NCBI GenBank assembly: GCA_003170575.1
Contig: PMZB01000275.1
Span: forward strand, 1-9,400
Origin: Chlamydiia bacterium
GTDB taxonomy: Bacteria; Chlamydiota; Chlamydiia; Chlamydiales; FEN-1388
Direction of reading: 5' to 3'
Length of the DNA: 9,400 bases
The notes below the pieces were generated by a model. It had not been told where the DNA came from. It made no database searches and saw only the letters and a list, made by a program, of their open reading frames with translations. A program made the position numbers and the translations under genes. Shown one piece after another: positions 6,274 to 9,400 of this stretch; positions within the stretch are counted from its first letter, which is position 1; the number at the start of each line of letters is the position of its first letter.

Positions 6274-7590
6274 ATGGAACCAGGTGAAGTCTCTGGAACC
6301 CACCTACAGCCCGCTCTTCCGCCAATAAAGGGGGAGGCTCCTAAGGTAGAACCATATGAAACTCCGAAGCTTTCTAACGAAGCTGAAGTGAAAGGAAAAC
6401 CATCACAAGTAGAGGTTTCTTCTGTTCGCGTTTCTACCCCTCAAATGGCTGAAGAGGCTGCTGTTGATTATTTCAAAAAAACAATTGCAAATATGAGAGA
6501 CCACGCCTCTACAATGTTAGCTGAGGGACAGAAGATTCCAGATGTATTTGATTTCATTACAGGAAATTACACATCGTTTTTGAGTGCAGCCGCAAAATTG
6601 GCGGAGAAGACGTTGGCCGCCAAAGGGAAAGCTTGTCCCACAGCATATGCCATCGGCGGACTGGGATCTCTCGCACGCGGCGAGGTCAGCCCTTTTTCGG
6701 ATCTCGATTTCATTTTACTCGTTCAAGAAGATACTCCTGAGATCCGTAAGTATTTTGAAGAACTTCTTGGAACAATGAGATCCATTATACTAGGACTGGG
6801 TGAGCCAGGAGGACAACGAGGCGGCATACAGTTCTGTACTGGAGGTCTCAATCCTGTTTATATAAAAACAGAAACAAAACGCCAAGAGAAGGGAGGCTCA
6901 CCTCAACTCCTAGGAACGCCAAGCGATATGGGTTCAAGAGCGCTGAGGACCTATAGAGACCGAGGTGAAGTGACTAATCCGTCAGCGCCGCTACCTAGCA
7001 TCGTTGTTGCTCTACAACAAGTGGGGTTTGTTCATGGAGATCGTGCCTTGGTAGAGCAATTTGTCAAGGAAAGAGATGTGGTATATAGCGGAAGAGATCC
7101 AGGGGAAGTCGCAACGATTCGCCAGAAAAAAGGGTTAGAGTTCATGCAGTCGGGTGCGACGCATCTTGAAACAATTGGTGATTTGGAGAAAGTTCTTCAG
7201 AAAGATATGGGCTATATCGATATCAAAACAACGCTTCTTCGCCCGATTCAAGGAACAATACTTGGGTTGTGTATCTATTATGGTATTGAAGAAACAAATA
7301 CTCTCAAAGCAATTGATTTACTGGTTAAAAGAGATATTATAAACAAGGATTTTGGAAAAAAAATTAAAGACGTATACTGTTTCGGCGGTCAAATTCGCCT
7401 GAAGGCCCAACTAGCTGCTAAAGAAGAGGTTGACAAGGTTGTGGCGGGAGGAGAGGCAAGGCCTAAAGACTATCAGCTAACCCCGCAAGAAAAACTAACA
7501 CTTGCCGATTGTCACAGAACTTTGCTAGCTTTACGCCTTGCAAACAATAAATTTAATCAAACCTCAGGACAAGTGAAATCTTTCCGTTGA
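6274..7590 (+). CDS. GlnD/DUF294-type nucleotidyltransferase, candidate secreted effector
   Basis: 438 residues. The first about 60 are rich in Pro, Glu and Lys and look disordered. Helices (63-115) lead into the nucleotidyltransferase core: AIGGLGSLARGEVSPFSDLD at 126-145, with G131-S132 and metal ligands D143 and D145 in exact G-x11-DxD spacing. FCTGGLNP (187-194), HGDRALVEQF (254-263) and a C-terminal helical part starting YIDIKTTLLRPI (314-325) match the DUF294-type organisation. Proteins of this class transfer nucleotides to proteins (GlnD, GlnE). The CBS or cyclic-nucleotide domains usual in DUF294 proteins are absent. The disordered N-terminus and the chaperone-like gene 16 nt upstream suggest type III export; transfer to a host target is inference. 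Ribosome site AAAAGG at 6261-6266, 7 nt before ATG. A housekeeping NMP-transferase is the alternative. Confidence 0.88.
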   Translation: MEPGEVSGTHLQPALPPIKGEAPKVEPYETPKLSNEAEVKGKPSQVEVSSVRVSTPQMAEEAAVDYFKKTIANMRDHASTMLAEGQKIPDVFDFITGNYTSFLSAAAKLAEKTLAAKGKACPTAYAIGGLGSLARGEVSPFSDLDFILLVQEDTPEIRKYFEELLGTMRSIILGLGEPGGQRGGIQFCTGGLNPVYIKTETKRQEKGGSPQLLGTPSDMGSRALRTYRDRGEVTNPSAPLPSIVVALQQVGFVHGDRALVEQFVKERDVVYSGRDPGEVATIRQKKGLEFMQSGATHLETIGDLEKVLQKDMGYIDIKTTLLRPIQGTILGLCIYYGIEETNTLKAIDLLVKRDIINKDFGKKIKDVYCFGGQIRLKAQLAAKEEVDKVVAGGEARPKDYQLTPQEKLTLADCHRTLLALRLANNKFNQTSGQVKSFR

Positions 7591-7600
7591 GAGAAAAAAA

Positions 7601-7613
7601 AGGAGCCTTTCCT
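7601..7613 (+). promoter_or_regulatory. Ribosome site in a small hairpin before the third cassette gene
   Basis: AGGAG (7601-7605) is a strong ribosome site 10 nt before ATG at 7616. AGGA (7601-7604) can pair with TCCT (7610-7613) over a 5-nt loop. It is preceded by an A-rich stretch at 7592-7601. Confidence 0.35.
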
Positions 7614-7615
7614 AT

Positions 7616-8140
7616 ATGACCCAAGAAATGAATACCAGTGCTCAAGCATGGGGGAGAGCCTTAGCCTCATCAAATCCTCAAGACCTATCTACCCTTTTTC
7701 CTGCAATTGTGGATGACTTGGCAGAAGGATTAAAACAGGAAAACCACGCCGTGTTACAAAAAGTTCAAGACCTATATACTCAAACAATCCAGACCCCTTT
7801 TTCCCAGCAAAGTTCTGACTTTCAGCAAAGTGCTGTTGGAGCTACCAAAGACTTAGTCGAAGGCCTAAAAATGGCTTCAGAAGGATTTTTTGAGTTTAAT
7901 GAAACAAATACGCCTAAAGCAATATCATATGACGAACAATTGAACCTAATTCAATCTAACTTCTCAAAAGGCAATATTTCTGAGGCAATGGAATTATTTA
8001 AAACCCTGTGCGGGATGATGCTTCATAATAAATTAAATGTAGACAGTTTTGCTGATATGCGCCTTGAGCCGTCACGTATTAACCAGCGCATTTGTAATTG
8101 GTCGTCAGCATTGGGGATGCTTTATAGAGCCGTAAAATAG
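7616..8140 (+). CDS. Small helical protein, third gene of the secretion cassette
   Basis: 174 residues of unknown family, without signal peptide or membrane segment. The sequence is predicted almost wholly helical by eye, Gln- and Ser-rich in the first half. The motif DLxEGLK occurs twice (34-40, 79-85), 45 residues apart, hinting at a duplicated helical unit. The C-terminal part (about 105-174) looks more compact, with hydrophobic helices such as AMELFKTLCGMML (124-136). The gene follows the nucleotidyltransferase after 25 nt with its own strong ribosome site, so the three plus-strand genes are probably co-transcribed. It could be a second secreted protein, a partner of the enzyme or an additional chaperone; nothing decides between these. 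It ends 33 bp before the end of the convergent ndh gene, with a T-rich stretch (8142-8152) but no strong hairpin. Confidence 0.8.
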   Translation: MTQEMNTSAQAWGRALASSNPQDLSTLFPAIVDDLAEGLKQENHAVLQKVQDLYTQTIQTPFSQQSSDFQQSAVGATKDLVEGLKMASEGFFEFNETNTPKAISYDEQLNLIQSNFSKGNISEAMELFKTLCGMMLHNKLNVDSFADMRLEPSRINQRICNWSSALGMLYRAVK

Positions 8141-8173
8141 GTTTTTTCTTTTCCTCAAAAGTTCGATTAGGGA

Positions 8174-9385
8174 CTAAAAAAAATACCCCCAAAACCATCT
8201 GAAAAGGGTTTTGATTCTTTGTCGGAAAGTGGGAAGAAAGGAAGAATGAACCAGACACCAAGCCATGGAGGCCAAAATACCTTTAAGCTCAATCCTGCGC
8301 TTACCTATGTTTGCTACAGCGCATTTATCGCCGATGATGGCCATCTTTCCCTTATCATAATAATGAAAAGGCGATGTCTGCTTGCCATCGATAGTTCTTA
8401 AAATATTTGCCGCGGCTAACGCTCCGCACTGCTTTGCCACGGTACCTAGTTGCGGCAAAAAGGATCCATCTTCAGCTCGCATGTTGGCACAGTCTCCAAT
8501 TGCATAAATGCCTGGGAACCCTTTCACAAAAAAGTCTTTTTCTACTTCAACTCTTCCTCCTTTGCCAAGGGGAAGTCCTGTTCTTTCAACGAGAGGAGCA
8601 GCCCTAACACCTCCTGCCCAGATAACCGTTTCTGTCTTTATGATGGAACCATCAGCAAGCAAAATGTGATCAGGAAAAATCTGCTTTACGGCACGATTGA
8701 GGCAAAGATGAACATGACGTCTTGTCATTTCTTGTTCAGCATACTCTTGAATGCCTTTGGTGAAGGGCGCAAGAACAGTAGGCAAAAAATCAACAAGATA
8801 CACGCCTGATTTTTGTATTGATGCAAGAGAGAACGTTTTAGGGAAAGCTTTTAAGATGATATCTGAAAGGCTTCCAGCAAATTCGGTACCAGTTGGCCCT
8901 GCACCAACAACGACAAAATTCAAAATGCCTTGCTCTATAGATGCAGGATCTTTATCCGCCGTTTCGAAAGCATTCAGAATTTGCTGCCGTATACTGTATG
9001 CCTCATCCAACGTATAGAGAGGATAAGAATACTCCGCAGCCCCTGGAACACCATAAAAATTGGGCTGCGATCCAACTGCTAAAACAATGATATCGCCAGT
9101 GAAACTTTTGCCATCAGCGGTAAAAACAGTCCTTGCGCTTGGATTAATGGAAGTTACTTCCGCAAGCTTAACATCTACATTGGATTTATTCTGAAAAATG
9201 GTTTGTAGCCGTGTTGCAATATCGTTTACACCCAGCTCGGACGTTGCCACCTGATAAAGAACCGACTTAAATTCATAATAATCAACTTTATCCAAAAGTG
9301 TTACGTGTACATCAGATCTTCGAGCAAGTTTCTGAGCACAGCTCAGCCCAGCTATTCCGCCACCCACAATAATCACCTGCTTCAT
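8174..9385 (-). CDS. ndh: Type II NADH:quinone oxidoreductase (NDH-2)
   Basis: 403 residues, complete. NDH-2 is a single-subunit, non-proton-pumping flavoprotein on the inner face of the cytoplasmic membrane that oxidises NADH and reduces quinone. Visible features are the FAD motif VGGGIAGLSCAQKL (7-20), LYQVATSELGVNDIA (43-57), the NADH-binding motif VVVGAGPTGTEFAG (158-171), VIWAGGVRA (254-262), the FAD motif GIYAIGDCA (292-300), the quinone-site region LPQLGTVAKQ (310-319), DKGKMAIIG (344-352), and a C-terminal amphipathic membrane-binding part rich in Trp, Phe and Arg (about 371-403). YYEFKSVLYQ replaces the usual HLFQPLLYQ-like text near the flavin. ATG at 9383-9385 has GGAGG at 9390-9394, a short 4-nt spacing. 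Its promoter lies beyond the window. Confidence 0.95.
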   Translation of the reverse strand: MKQVIIVGGGIAGLSCAQKLARRSDVHVTLLDKVDYYEFKSVLYQVATSELGVNDIATRLQTIFQNKSNVDVKLAEVTSINPSARTVFTADGKSFTGDIIVLAVGSQPNFYGVPGAAEYSYPLYTLDEAYSIRQQILNAFETADKDPASIEQGILNFVVVGAGPTGTEFAGSLSDIILKAFPKTFSLASIQKSGVYLVDFLPTVLAPFTKGIQEYAEQEMTRRHVHLCLNRAVKQIFPDHILLADGSIIKTETVIWAGGVRAAPLVERTGLPLGKGGRVEVEKDFFVKGFPGIYAIGDCANMRAEDGSFLPQLGTVAKQCGALAAANILRTIDGKQTSPFHYYDKGKMAIIGDKCAVANIGKRRIELKGILASMAWCLVHSSFLPTFRQRIKTLFRWFWGYFF

Positions 9386-9400
9386 AACGCCTCCATTTTC

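Noticed and set aside
6240..6328. Programmed frameshift fusing the chaperone to the nucleotidyltransferase
   Set aside because: The enzyme lies in the +1 frame relative to the chaperone, while the slippery site favours -1. A TGA at 6259-6261 in the enzyme's frame also blocks any fusion.
6270..6359. 8-bp inverted repeat TCATATGG/CCATATGA around the enzyme start
   Set aside because: Short, AT-centred arms 74 nt apart inside coding sequence; expected by chance.
8141..8173. Bidirectional terminator between the cassette and ndh
   Set aside because: Only a 5-bp A/T-rich stem with a 4-nt loop (8148-8161) is present; too weak to call although the neighbouring T-run is suggestive.
8450..9017. Plus-strand open frames of 88-119 residues opposite ndh
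   Set aside because: They lie entirely within the well-conserved minus-strand ndh and show no recognisable motif or ribosome site.
1..9400. tRNA, rRNA or CRISPR array
   Set aside because: No cloverleaf-like segment, rRNA signature or spaced direct repeats were seen on either strand.

Overview
The window suggests a bacterium of the phylum Chlamydiota, probably one of the environmental amoeba- or protist-associated lineages rather than Chlamydia itself. Three clues support this. A YacL-type membrane PIN/TRAM protein (mostly known from Firmicutes, cyanobacteria and chlamydiae) occurs together with a class I type III secretion chaperone-like protein. acpS and trxB lie close together, and I recall them as neighbours in Chlamydia. 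The window also has orphan membrane and envelope genes and moderate G+C. This is inference; there is no rRNA or unambiguous marker gene.

Layout. (1) 60-1489, plus strand: a membrane-anchored PIN/TRAM protein whose stop codon overlaps the start of acpS (TAATG), a coupled pair. (2) 1482-3343, minus strand: an unrecognised protein with one membrane segment, overlapping the end of acpS tail to tail by 8 bp and carrying its own plausible promoter, and a signal-peptide protein with a beta-rich, outer-membrane-like C-terminal half. (3) 3384-3457: a near-perfect palindrome with 29-bp arms built on a 9-bp period. (4) 3538-4494, minus: trxB, thioredoxin reductase. (5) 4593-4760: a 168-bp imperfect palindrome (MITE-like) filling most of the gap between trxB and the divergent RNase Z gene. 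(6) 4787-5710, plus: RNase Z starting at TTG. (7) 5790-8140, plus: a tight three-gene cassette of chaperone-like protein, GlnD/DUF294-type nucleotidyltransferase with a disordered N-terminus, and small helical protein. (8) 8174-9385, minus: type II NADH dehydrogenase, convergent with the cassette.

The housekeeping genes cover carrier-protein activation, redox homeostasis, tRNA 3' processing and respiration. The most interesting region is the cassette at 5790-8140. A secretion-chaperone-like gene sits directly upstream of a protein with the G-x11-DxD nucleotidyltransferase signature, the same spacing found in GlnE and in the Legionella Rab-AMPylating effector DrrA/SidM. This suggests a candidate secreted NMP-transferase effector with its chaperone and a third, unknown partner. 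The two unrelated palindromes are the other unexplained structures; each lies directly beside a consensus TATAAT hexamer.
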